The position numbers and the translations under genes are program-made. Shown piece by piece: positions 1-6,341 of a DNA stretch of 9,489 nt (the stretch's first letter is position 1; every line of letters starts with the position of its first letter). The notes beneath the pieces are model-generated. The model was not told the DNA's origin, did no database searches, and worked only from the letters and a program-made list of their open reading frames with translations. The stretch comes from Anaerolineae bacterium (GTDB lineage Bacteria > Chloroflexota > Anaerolineae > B4-G1 > SLSP01), in the NCBI GenBank assembly GCA_016927095.1, contig JAFGNI010000750.1:1-9489 (forward strand). The letters are read 5' to 3'.

Positions 1-972
1 CGGCAACTGGGACGATCCGGCATCGACGTGAGCGCGATGGGACTGGGATGTTGGGCCATCGGCGGCCCTTTCTGGCGCGGCGACACGCCTGTCGGTTGGG
101 GTGAGGTCGACGATGAGGAATCCGTCCGCGCCATCCACGCGGCGCTTGACCTAGGCGTCACCTTCTTCGATACCGCCGACGTCTACGGCACAGGCCATAG
201 TGAGGAGATCTTGGGTCGCGCACTGGCGGGGCGGCGCGGGGACATCGTGATTGCCACCAAGTTCAGCAATGTCTTTGATCCGGCCACCCGCCAGATCACC
301 GGATCGGACGTTTCGCCCGCCTTCATTCGCGAGGCCTGCGAAGCCTCACTCAGACGGCTGGACACCGAGGTCATCGACCTCTACCAACTGCACAATGGGG
401 GCCTGTCGCTGGAGGAGGCCGAAGGCGTAAGAGAGGCGCTGGAGGCGCTCGTCGCGCATGGCAAGATCCGTGCCTATGGCTGGAGCACCGACGATCCAGA
501 GCGCGCCGCTTTCTTCGCTGAGGGTGCCCACTGCACAGCCGTCCAGAATCAAATGAACATCTTCTCCGACGCTCCTGAGATGATCGCGCTGTGCGAGCAG
601 CTGGACATTGCCAGCATCAACCGGGGGCCGCTCGCAATGGGACTCCTTTCGGGCAAGTACAAGGCCGGCTCCACGTTGGCTGCCAATGACGTGCGCGGGG
701 AGAATGCGCCCTCGTGGATGCAATACTTCAAAGGCGGCAAGCCCAACCCCGTCTTCCTTGAGAAACTATCCGCCATCCGCGACATCCTGACCAGCGATGG
801 ACGCACGCTGGTCCACGGCGCCCTGGGCTGGCTCTGGGCCCGGAGCTCGAAAACCATCCCCATACCCGGCTTCCGGAACGCTGCTCAAGTCGAGGAAAAT
901 GCGGGGGCGATGGCCTTTGGTCCGCTCAGCCCACCCCAGATGCAGGAGATCGACAAGCTGTTGGACCGCTAG
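1..972 (+). CDS. Aldo/keto reductase, 5' end cut off by the window edge
   Basis: This is an NAD(P)H-dependent aldo/keto reductase, a cytoplasmic TIM-barrel enzyme that interconverts carbonyls and alcohols on sugars or related small molecules. The frame is open from base 1. The first visible residues (RQLGRSGIDVSAMGLGC) match the usual beginning of the family, so only a few N-terminal residues are missing and the ATG at 28 is probably internal. All four catalytic residues are visible, numbered from base 1: Asp57 and Tyr62 in FFDTADVYG, Lys87 in IATKF, His131 in YQLHNGG. The C-terminal PIPGFRNAAQVEEN segment is the usual cofactor-phosphate-binding part. About 323 residues are visible, a normal length. 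It ends 35 bases before the GH2 gene on the same strand, so the two are probably cotranscribed and it may act on a sugar released by that enzyme. The exact substrate cannot be told. Family confidence is high. Confidence 0.95.
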   Translation, partial: RQLGRSGIDVSAMGLGCWAIGGPFWRGDTPVGWGEVDDEESVRAIHAALDLGVTFFDTADVYGTGHSEEILGRALAGRRGDIVIATKFSNVFDPATRQITGSDVSPAFIREACEASLRRLDTEVIDLYQLHNGGLSLEEAEGVREALEALVAHGKIRAYGWSTDDPERAAFFAEGAHCTAVQNQMNIFSDAPEMIALCEQLDIASINRGPLAMGLLSGKYKAGSTLAANDVRGENAPSWMQYFKGGKPNPVFLEKLSAIRDILTSDGRTLVHGALGWLWARSSKTIPIPGFRNAAQVEENAGAMAFGPLSPPQMQEIDKLLDR

Positions 973-995
973 CATCCATCAACTACCCCAGAAAA

Positions 996-999
996 GGAG
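996..999 (+). promoter_or_regulatory. Ribosome binding site that decides the GH2 start
   Basis: The run AAAAGGAGA at 992-1000 contains GGAG at 996-999. The ATG at 1002 lies only 2 bases downstream, too close for normal initiation. The in-frame GTG at 1008 lies 8 bases downstream, an ideal distance. This favours GTG 1008 as the start, with the ATG as the alternative; the two products would differ by two residues. Confidence 0.65.
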
Positions 1000-1007
1000 A
1001 TATGACC

Positions 1008-3338
1008 GTGAAACGACAGGCCTTCAATCGATCGTGGCGATTCCACCTGGCTGATCCGGAAGGCTTCCCTTGGCGACGACCGGACTTCAGCACGTGGCGT
1101 GAGCTTGATCTGCCCCATGATTGGAGTATCGAGCTGGACCGCCGGCCCGACGCGCCCAGCAAGGCCTCAAACGGCTACTTCGAGATGGGGCGAGGCTGGT
1201 ACCGCAAGGCCTTCACCGCCCCAGCTGAATGGGAGGGCAAACGTGTCTTCATCGAGTTCGAGGGCGTCTATATGAACGCCGAAGTGAGTCTCAATGAGGA
1301 TTATCTTGGGCGCCATCCCTATGGCTACACGACCTTCCATTTCGACCTCACACCTTACCTGAGAATCGGCGAGGAGAACGCGCTGACCGTGGTCGTCGAC
1401 AACGACTGCCAGCTCAATAGCCGCTGGTATTCGGGGTCGGGCATCTACCGCAATGTGTGGTTGATCGTTGCGGATCCAGTCCATATCGCTCACTGGGGCG
1501 TCACCGTGACAACACCGGAGGTCTCAGGGCGTAGCGCGACCGTCGAAGTGACGACAACCGTCGAGAACGAGACAGACAGTCCCCAGGATATCACCGTGCG
1601 CACCCACATCGTCAGCCCCGCAGGCATCGTCTTGGCCAGCGCCGCCACCGCGACCTCCATCGCGGCGGGCAGCAGTGACTCATGTGCGCAATCGTTGCAG
1701 ATCAGCGACCCGGAGCTGTGGTCGCCTACCGCGCCCAGTCTCTACCGCATCGAGACGGAGATTGAGGTCGCGGGCGCCGTCGTCGACACGGCTTCGACGC
1801 CGTTCGGCATCCGCACGCTCGCCTTCAGCCCAGAACAGGGCTTCCTGCTCAACGGCAAGGAGACAAAACTCCGCGGCGGTTGCGTGCACCACGACAACGG
1901 CGTGATGGGATCCGCAGCCTATCCTCGCTCAGAGGAGCGCAAAGTCGAGGTGCTCAAGGCCAGTGGCTTCAACGCAATCCGCTGCGCCCACAATCCCCCC
2001 TCCCCGGCCTTCCTGGATGCCTGCGACCGTCTGGGCATGCTCGTCATCGACGAGGCCTTCGACTGCTGGCGCCAGGGCAAAAACCCCTACGACTATCACG
2101 TGGCCTTTGACGACTGGTGGCAGCGCGACATCGACAGCATGGTCCTCCGGGATCGCAACCATCCCAGCGTCATCATGTGGAGCATCGGCAACGAGGTCGG
2201 CGAGCGCAATGGCCGCTCTGGCGGAGAGAAGATCGCCCGGCAACTCGCGCAGCGCATCCGGGACATCGACTCCACCCGTCCTGTCACGGCAGCGATCAAC
2301 GGCGGTCACGATCGTTGGGCGTGGTCGAAGACCGACGTCGTCTTTGCCGCCCTGGACGTCGGTGGCTACAACTACCAGGAGAAGGCCTATCGCTCCGACC
2401 ACGAGCGGCACCCCGACCGGGTGATGTACGGCTCCGAGTCCACAGCAGGGGAGGCGCTGGAGCACTGGGAGGCGGTTGAGACCTTGCCCTACGTCATCGG
2501 CGACTTCGTCTGGACCTCTCTGGACTACCTTGGCGAGGCAGGGATCGGGCGCGTCCACTACGACGAGGAGCTCCGCACCTTCCTTGGCGACTACCCTTGG
2601 CACCAAGCGAACTGCGGCGACCTGGACCTCTGCGGTTTCAAGCGCCCGCAGTCCTACTATCGCGACATCCTCTGGGGCACGGGCAGCAAACTCTACATCG
2701 CCGTCCACGATCCTGTCCCCGAAGGCAAGACGCCCAAGCAGACCTACTGGGGCTGGCCTCTCGTGCGCCCAAGCTGGACGTGGCTCGGGCACGAGGGCGA
2801 GTCGTTCCAAGTCGACGTCTACAGTGCCTGCGAACGTGTTGAGCTCCTCCTCAACGGGCGCTCTCTGGGAATCCAGCCGTCGGGACGGGACCAGCGCCAC
2901 ATCGCCAGCTTTGAGGCCTCCTACGAAGCCGGCGCCTTACAAGCGCGCGCCTACGATGGCGATGAGCTGGTGGCCACCTGGGAGCTACACACCGTCGGCC
3001 CAGCCCTCGGCATACGGCTCACGCCAGACCGCAGTCACCTCAAGGCTATCGATGACGACCTGAGCTTCGTGACCGTCGAGGTAGTCGATGCGATGGGCCG
3101 CGTAGACCCCAATGCAGATCACGAGATCTTCTTCACCGTGCAAGGGCAGGGCGAAATCGCAGCCGTCGGTAATGGCAATCCCGTCAGCGAGGAGCCCTAC
3201 CGTGGCCACCAACGCCGTGCCTTCCAAGGCCGCTGCCTGGCCGTCGTGAAGACGACTGGCACGCCCGGCACGATCCATCTCCGTGCCCAAGCCGATGGCC
3301 TCGAGCCGTCCGAGGTCACGCTCAAGGTCGGCGACTGA
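1008..3338 (+). CDS. Glycoside hydrolase family 2, probable beta-galactosidase
   Basis: A retaining exo-glycosidase of about 776 residues that removes a beta-linked sugar, most likely galactose, from the end of a glycoside. The domain order is typical of the DUF4982-containing GH2 group: N-terminal jelly-roll sugar-binding domain (about 10-165, with LPHDWSIE and GWYRKAF), immunoglobulin-like domain (about 170-275), TIM barrel (about 280-560), DUF4982-like domain (about 600-665) and a final Ig-like GH2_C5 domain (about 675-775). The acid/base is Glu396 in WSIGNE and the nucleophile Glu477 in MYGSEST, counting from GTG 1008. VIGDFVWTSLDYLGE follows, as usual. I see no Asn-x-Lys motif of the kind that binds the carboxylate in beta-glucuronidases, which favours a galactosidase. 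There is no signal peptide, so it should act in the cytoplasm on an imported oligosaccharide. It follows the aldo/keto reductase gene closely. An ATG at 1002 is the alternative start. Family is certain; substrate is inferred. Confidence 0.94.
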   Translation: MKRQAFNRSWRFHLADPEGFPWRRPDFSTWRELDLPHDWSIELDRRPDAPSKASNGYFEMGRGWYRKAFTAPAEWEGKRVFIEFEGVYMNAEVSLNEDYLGRHPYGYTTFHFDLTPYLRIGEENALTVVVDNDCQLNSRWYSGSGIYRNVWLIVADPVHIAHWGVTVTTPEVSGRSATVEVTTTVENETDSPQDITVRTHIVSPAGIVLASAATATSIAAGSSDSCAQSLQISDPELWSPTAPSLYRIETEIEVAGAVVDTASTPFGIRTLAFSPEQGFLLNGKETKLRGGCVHHDNGVMGSAAYPRSEERKVEVLKASGFNAIRCAHNPPSPAFLDACDRLGMLVIDEAFDCWRQGKNPYDYHVAFDDWWQRDIDSMVLRDRNHPSVIMWSIGNEVGERNGRSGGEKIARQLAQRIRDIDSTRPVTAAINGGHDRWAWSKTDVVFAALDVGGYNYQEKAYRSDHERHPDRVMYGSESTAGEALEHWEAVETLPYVIGDFVWTSLDYLGEAGIGRVHYDEELRTFLGDYPWHQANCGDLDLCGFKRPQSYYRDILWGTGSKLYIAVHDPVPEGKTPKQTYWGWPLVRPSWTWLGHEGESFQVDVYSACERVELLLNGRSLGIQPSGRDQRHIASFEASYEAGALQARAYDGDELVATWELHTVGPALGIRLTPDRSHLKAIDDDLSFVTVEVVDAMGRVDPNADHEIFFTVQGQGEIAAVGNGNPVSEEPYRGHQRRAFQGRCLAVVKTTGTPGTIHLRAQADGLEPSEVTLKVGD

Positions 3339-3383
3339 TGAGGCGAACCCGGTAGCCAAGCAGCATCGAGGGCTATCGCATCT

Positions 3384-3436
3384 AGACCGGCTTGTTGTAT
3401 CGGGAGCTATATAGGGCGGCTAGCCAAGGCCGGTCT
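3384..3436 (+). repeat. Inverted repeat after the GH2 gene, possible terminator
   Basis: AGACCGGC at 3384-3391 is the exact reverse complement of GCCGGTCT at 3429-3436. One T-G wobble and one T-A pair extend the stem to 10 bp. The 35-base interior can also fold partly, around the palindrome GGCTAGCC (3418-3425). It starts 46 bases after the GH2 stop codon. There is no T tract, so a terminator role is only a possibility. Confidence 0.3.
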
Positions 3437-3534
3437 GCCAGCCCGCCGCCCCCTGCCCGTAGGGCCGGCCTGCAGCGCTGGATCGTCGTCATCGCGGCGA
3501 GCCCAAATGTGGTGCCCCCCTCCCACGGACCTTG

Positions 3535-3558
3535 CCCGGCGGCGGCTGCGCCGCCGGG
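3535..3558. repeat. Perfect 10-bp GC-only palindrome with a 4-base loop
   Basis: CCCGGCGGCG (3535-3544) pairs exactly with CGCCGCCGGG (3549-3558) around the loop GCTG. Every stem pair is G-C, so the hairpin would be very stable on either strand. It lies about 200 bases after the GH2 stop and about 115 bases before the TATAAT box. It has no T run on either side. It could be a factor-dependent terminator, an insulator between the two transcription units, or one copy of a dispersed palindromic repeat. Confidence 0.5.
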
Positions 3559-3671
3559 ACGGGTCGGCTACCCGGCCTACACAACCGCCTGTATGCAGCG
3601 TGGTGGAACAGGGCCAAGCGCGACAGCCCAGACGCAACATACCCCGTCTCCCTCCTTCGCGCCAAAGCAGG

Positions 3672-3677
3672 TATAAT
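3672..3677 (+). promoter_or_regulatory. Probable -10 promoter element for the L,D-transpeptidase
   Basis: TATAAT at 3672-3677 is a perfect match to the sigma-70 -10 consensus in an otherwise GC-rich stretch. Transcription would start near 3684 and leave a leader of about 40 bases before the GTG at 3724. No good -35 box lies at the usual distance. The base at 3670 is the G of an extended -10 TGn, but the T is missing. The position supports the downstream start codon over any upstream one. Confidence 0.5.
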
Positions 3678-3710
3678 CTTCGGCGAGCTTGGGTACCGTG
3701 TATTCCGACC

Positions 3711-3714
3711 GGAG
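3711..3714 (+). promoter_or_regulatory. Ribosome binding site for the L,D-transpeptidase
   Basis: GGAG at 3711-3714 sits 9 bases before the GTG at 3724. The open frame runs back to a TTG at 3532, but that start is inside the GC palindrome, has no ribosome binding site and is upstream of the TATAAT box. It would also put a Gly/Ala/Arg-rich tail ahead of the membrane segment. Confidence 0.55.
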
Positions 3715-3723
3715 ACAGAGCAC

Positions 3724-5409
3724 GTGCGAGTCCTAAGAGCTATCGCGTTTGGCCTGATCATCGTCATCGTTCTGGTTGTAGTGGGCGTCAGCCTGTGGGT
3801 CGGCGACCAGTACCGCCGGCTCATCTACCCAGGTGTGGCTGTCACGGCGTCCTCTGCGGACCCGGAAATGATGTCGACCACCGTGGACGTGGGCGGGCTG
3901 AGTCGCTCGGCAGCCAAAGACCGCCTAGTCAGCCGGTTACCCACACCTGAGGATCAGATCCTCCGTATTGGGCTCAACGACCAAGCCTGGAAGATGACGT
4001 GGGCGATGGTCGACCAATCTTACGATATTGACGCAGCCGTGGATGCAGCTTACCGGGCGCAGCGCGATCGTGCCTGGTGGCTGGCCATCCTCGCCGTGCT
4101 GCGCTCCGAATCGCACGTCGTGGAAGCACCGCTCAAGCCTGCTGAGGCCGACGCAGTGCGCGCCCACGTCGAGATGATCGCCCAGGAGATCGCCACGACG
4201 CCACAGGACGCCACGATTGCCATCGCCGGTGGTGAGGTAGTGGTCACGCCGGCCCAGGATGGGCAGGTCCTCGATGTGGAGACGGCAACGGCGAAGGTGC
4301 TGGCGGCGCTGGCAGAAGGACAAGACGATGTCATACTCCAGGCCGAGGCGATACCGGCGCGTGTCACCACGACGGAACCCGCCCGGAGCCAGGCCCTCGC
4401 GATCCTCAGTGCGCCTCTAACTCTGGACGTCCACGACCCACTGACAGGGGATCTGGAGAACGGCGGCTATCGAGCAACCTTTACAGCGCAGCCCTCACAG
4501 ATCAGCCAGTGGCTCAGCTTCGTTGAGCGCCAAGACCAATACCATCTCAACATCAGCCCGACAGGCATTCTGGCGTGGGTCGAGGACATTGCGCCCCAGG
4601 TGACCGGCGAGCCCACCGGACAAGACCTTGAGGGCGAGGACAGTCCCGAACAACCCGGGCAGATCCGCTCCATCGACGTGTATGCGACCACCGCCCGAAT
4701 CGGGGAGGCGCTGCGCGCAGCTGCGGTAAGCGGCGCCGCTGGCAGCCCTGTGCAGGCGGTCGTGCGACACCCATCCCACACCTACATCGTGCAGCCTGGC
4801 GACGTCTTCTATGACATCGCCTTCTCCTTCGGCTTCCCCCAATGGCAGCTCGAGCTGGCGAACCCTGAGGTCGATCCCAGTCTGATCGATGTCGGACAGG
4901 AACTGACGATCCCGTCGATCGATGTGCTCTTCCCCCACCCTTTGGTGCCGGACAAGCGCATCGAGGTCGACCTACCTACACAGACCCTGCGGGCATACGA
5001 GGACGACACTCAGATCTTTGAGTTCAAAGTCTCCACCGGCATCTCAAGGACGCCCACACTCGCCGGGCAGTTCCAGATTCTATTCAAGGAAGACGTGGCC
5101 TTTGCGCAACGTTGGAGCCTGGATATGCCCTACTTTATGGGGTTCTATGAAGAAGGCGAGGATTTTTACAACGGGTTCCACGAACTGCCGATCACGTCCT
5201 ACGGCACGCGCCTCTCCGCCGGCGTGCTAGGCTATCCAGCCTCTTTCGGCTGCATCATCCTCGACGTCGGCGATGCCGAGGCCCTCTACAAATGGGCGGA
5301 CGTGGGCACGCTCGTCCGCGTGTATGGCGTCGCCCCCGGCACGCCCTTCGGTCAACAGACCCTGGATGACATTGCCCCCTTGACGGGGACGGGAGAATCG
5401 GAGCCCTAG
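3724..5409 (+). CDS. Membrane-anchored LysM L,D-transpeptidase (YkuD) with VanW/YoaR-like repeats
   Basis: A cell-wall enzyme of 561 residues predicted to cross-link or modify peptidoglycan outside the membrane. Residues 6-26 form one hydrophobic helix after Arg2 and Arg5, an uncleaved signal anchor. Residues about 35-250 resemble the PG_binding_4 repeats of VanW/YoaR-type proteins, with YPGVAV and VDVGGLS as the visible signature. A LysM domain follows at 354-398 (YIVQPGDVFYDIA to VGQELTIP), then the YkuD catalytic domain at about 410-537. Catalytic Cys510 and the upstream His486 (NGFHELP) are present. The usual Ser-His-Gly-Cys core reads Ser507-Phe508-Gly-Cys510, so the His next to the Gly is Phe, and the usual Arg/Asn after Cys is Ile. 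I believe Tyr/Phe variants occur in Chloroflexota, from memory only. It has its own promoter and is probably unrelated to the sugar genes. Start GTG 3724 was chosen from the ribosome binding site, promoter and membrane segment. Confidence 0.9.
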   Translation: MRVLRAIAFGLIIVIVLVVVGVSLWVGDQYRRLIYPGVAVTASSADPEMMSTTVDVGGLSRSAAKDRLVSRLPTPEDQILRIGLNDQAWKMTWAMVDQSYDIDAAVDAAYRAQRDRAWWLAILAVLRSESHVVEAPLKPAEADAVRAHVEMIAQEIATTPQDATIAIAGGEVVVTPAQDGQVLDVETATAKVLAALAEGQDDVILQAEAIPARVTTTEPARSQALAILSAPLTLDVHDPLTGDLENGGYRATFTAQPSQISQWLSFVERQDQYHLNISPTGILAWVEDIAPQVTGEPTGQDLEGEDSPEQPGQIRSIDVYATTARIGEALRAAAVSGAAGSPVQAVVRHPSHTYIVQPGDVFYDIAFSFGFPQWQLELANPEVDPSLIDVGQELTIPSIDVLFPHPLVPDKRIEVDLPTQTLRAYEDDTQIFEFKVSTGISRTPTLAGQFQILFKEDVAFAQRWSLDMPYFMGFYEEGEDFYNGFHELPITSYGTRLSAGVLGYPASFGCIILDVGDAEALYKWADVGTLVRVYGVAPGTPFGQQTLDDIAPLTGTGESEP

Positions 5410-5437
5410 GTGGTAGCCCGCACCCGATGCTGAAGCG

Positions 5438-5469
5438 AAGTCCCCGCTCTGATGTCAGGGCGGGGACTT
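5438..5469. terminator. 14-bp hairpin between convergent genes, probable two-way terminator
   Basis: AAGTCCCCGC (5438-5447) pairs exactly with GCGGGGACTT (5460-5469). The inner bases TCTG and CAGG extend the stem by four pairs (one T-G wobble), leaving the loop ATGT. The hairpin fills most of the 73-base gap between the transpeptidase stop (5409) and the end of the - strand operon (5483), where termination of both units is expected. Neither side has a long T run, only TTTCG on the + strand and CGCTTC on the - strand. It would be an atypical intrinsic terminator or a barrier aided by a factor. Confidence 0.7.
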
Positions 5470-5482
5470 TCGTGCCGGTGAC

Positions 5483-6277
5483 CTACGAACCAGGATAGAT
5501 CACCGAGCCATTGTAAGGGATGATGACTGGCGTCGGACCATCCTCCGGCAGGAGCTTTGCCCATTCGTAGGGATCGTACGTGCGCTTGACGAAGCAGGCG
5601 TAGTGCGCAGGCACCGCGGCGTCGAGGTTCAGCTTCACTGCGAGCTTCACCGCGCCATCGAAATACGGGAACTCTCCCTCGTTGGGGTGCATCGTCAACA
5701 AGCCGATGTCCGGCGCCAACTCGGCGACCGGGCCGACGAGTTCGTCGTGGTCCGCGAAGGTGTTGATCAAATCCCCCGTCACGTAGACGCGCGTACCGCC
5801 GATCTCGATGACATAGCCGAGGTGCTGGACGTCGGGAGCGTCGATGCCATCCTCGGGCGCACCCGCCGGCGGCTTCGACCACGTAGCGTGCACCGTAAGG
5901 CCGCCCACGTCTAGCGATTCGCCGGCTTCGGCGGTAACCAACACCTCGGCAGGGAATCCGACCTTGATCATCCGGGCCACACTCTCCACCGGGCCCACAA
6001 AGACCGCTTGCGGGTTGCCGGCCCGGATGCGCTCCAGGGACTCAATGCACGTATGGTCGCCGTGGTCGTGCGTCAGCAGCACGACATCGGTCTTGAGCGA
6101 CGCCTCGTCCAGCGGCGGCTCCGAGTGGATGAACCGCTCGGGTGGGCGGTCATGAGGGAAATAGGGATCGGTGAAGACCACGGTCCCTGTAGAATCCTTA
6201 AGCGCAAAGGAGTTCTGCCCAAACCAGTGTATCCCGACCTTGCCCTCTGGCACCGATAGCTCATTAAGCGGGTGCAT
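5483..6277 (-). CDS. UlaG-like metallo-beta-lactamase-fold hydrolase
   Basis: A cytoplasmic metal-dependent hydrolase of 264 residues in the Beta-lactamase_B_2 group. The group includes UlaG, the L-ascorbate-6-phosphate lactonase, and related lactonases and phosphodiesterases. Visible family features are the early strand HWFGQNSFAL, the TDPYF turn, and the metal-binding motif THDHGDH (His70, His72, Asp74, His75). Later come VTGDLINTF and PAHYACF, where further metal ligands normally lie. There is no signal peptide. Start ATG 6277 is set by AAGGAG five bases upstream; the longer frame to 6307 would translate the ribosome binding site itself (as WKGEN). It is the last gene of the - strand operon, 64 bases after the FAD oxidoreductase gene. 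Opening a sugar lactone made by the operon's oxidoreductases is an attractive but unproven role. The family is well supported, the substrate is not. Confidence 0.9.
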   Translation of the reverse strand: MHPLNELSVPEGKVGIHWFGQNSFALKDSTGTVVFTDPYFPHDRPPERFIHSEPPLDEASLKTDVVLLTHDHGDHTCIESLERIRAGNPQAVFVGPVESVARMIKVGFPAEVLVTAEAGESLDVGGLTVHATWSKPPAGAPEDGIDAPDVQHLGYVIEIGGTRVYVTGDLINTFADHDELVGPVAELAPDIGLLTMHPNEGEFPYFDGAVKLAVKLNLDAAVPAHYACFVKRTYDPYEWAKLLPEDGPTPVIIPYNGSVIYPGS

Positions 6278-6282
6278 GTTCT

Positions 6283-6288
6283 CTCCTT
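6283..6288 (-). promoter_or_regulatory. Ribosome binding site of the UlaG-like hydrolase
   Basis: Read on the - strand, AAGGAG lies five bases (AGAAC) before the ATG at 6277. It is the strongest site near this gene and rules out the longer frame that begins 10 codons upstream. Confidence 0.75.
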
Positions 6289-6341
6289 TCCAGAATGATG
6301 ACACCAAGAACCTGCTCTAGCCGGTCCGGTCGTTCCAGCCC

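Larger units (their letters stand above)
3339..3723. other. 385-base non-coding gap with two inverted repeats and a promoter
   Basis: No convincing gene lies between the GH2 stop and the transpeptidase start. Open frames here are short, start at weak codons, lack ribosome binding sites and encode low-complexity Ala/Pro/Arg/Gly-rich translations typical of GC-rich non-coding DNA. The gap holds an imperfect inverted repeat (3384-3436), a strong GC palindrome (3535-3558) and a -10 box (3672-3677). I recognise no tRNA or riboswitch. Confidence 0.7.

Noticed and set aside
1929..2900. Long open frame (323 codons) on the - strand inside the GH2 gene.
   Set aside because: Its translation matches nothing I recognise and is rich in Val/Ala/Arg/Leu in the way of antisense frames in GC-rich genes. 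The + strand frame carries complete GH2 catalytic motifs.
3335..3348. CTGATGAG followed by GCGAAC right at the GH2 stop codon, resembling the core of a hammerhead ribozyme.
   Set aside because: Stem II is missing between the two core boxes, the second box reads CGAACC and not CGAAAC, and I find no flanking stems I and III in the right places. The TGA is simply the stop codon.
3392..3676. Small open frames on both strands of the gap before the transpeptidase.
   Set aside because: Low-complexity Pro/Arg/Ala translations, no ribosome binding sites, and overlap with the GC palindrome. They look like chance frames.
5406..5882. A 158-codon - strand frame overlapping the UlaG-like gene and the convergent hairpin.
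   Set aside because: It is an Arg/Gly/Pro-rich shadow of the metallo-hydrolase in another frame and crosses the terminator-like hairpin.
6278..6341. CCGGTCCGG at 6321-6329, between the FAD and UlaG-like genes, as a possible operator.
   Set aside because: It is a short GC motif in a 64-base intra-operon gap, with no second half-site or promoter elements nearby. Chance is a sufficient explanation.
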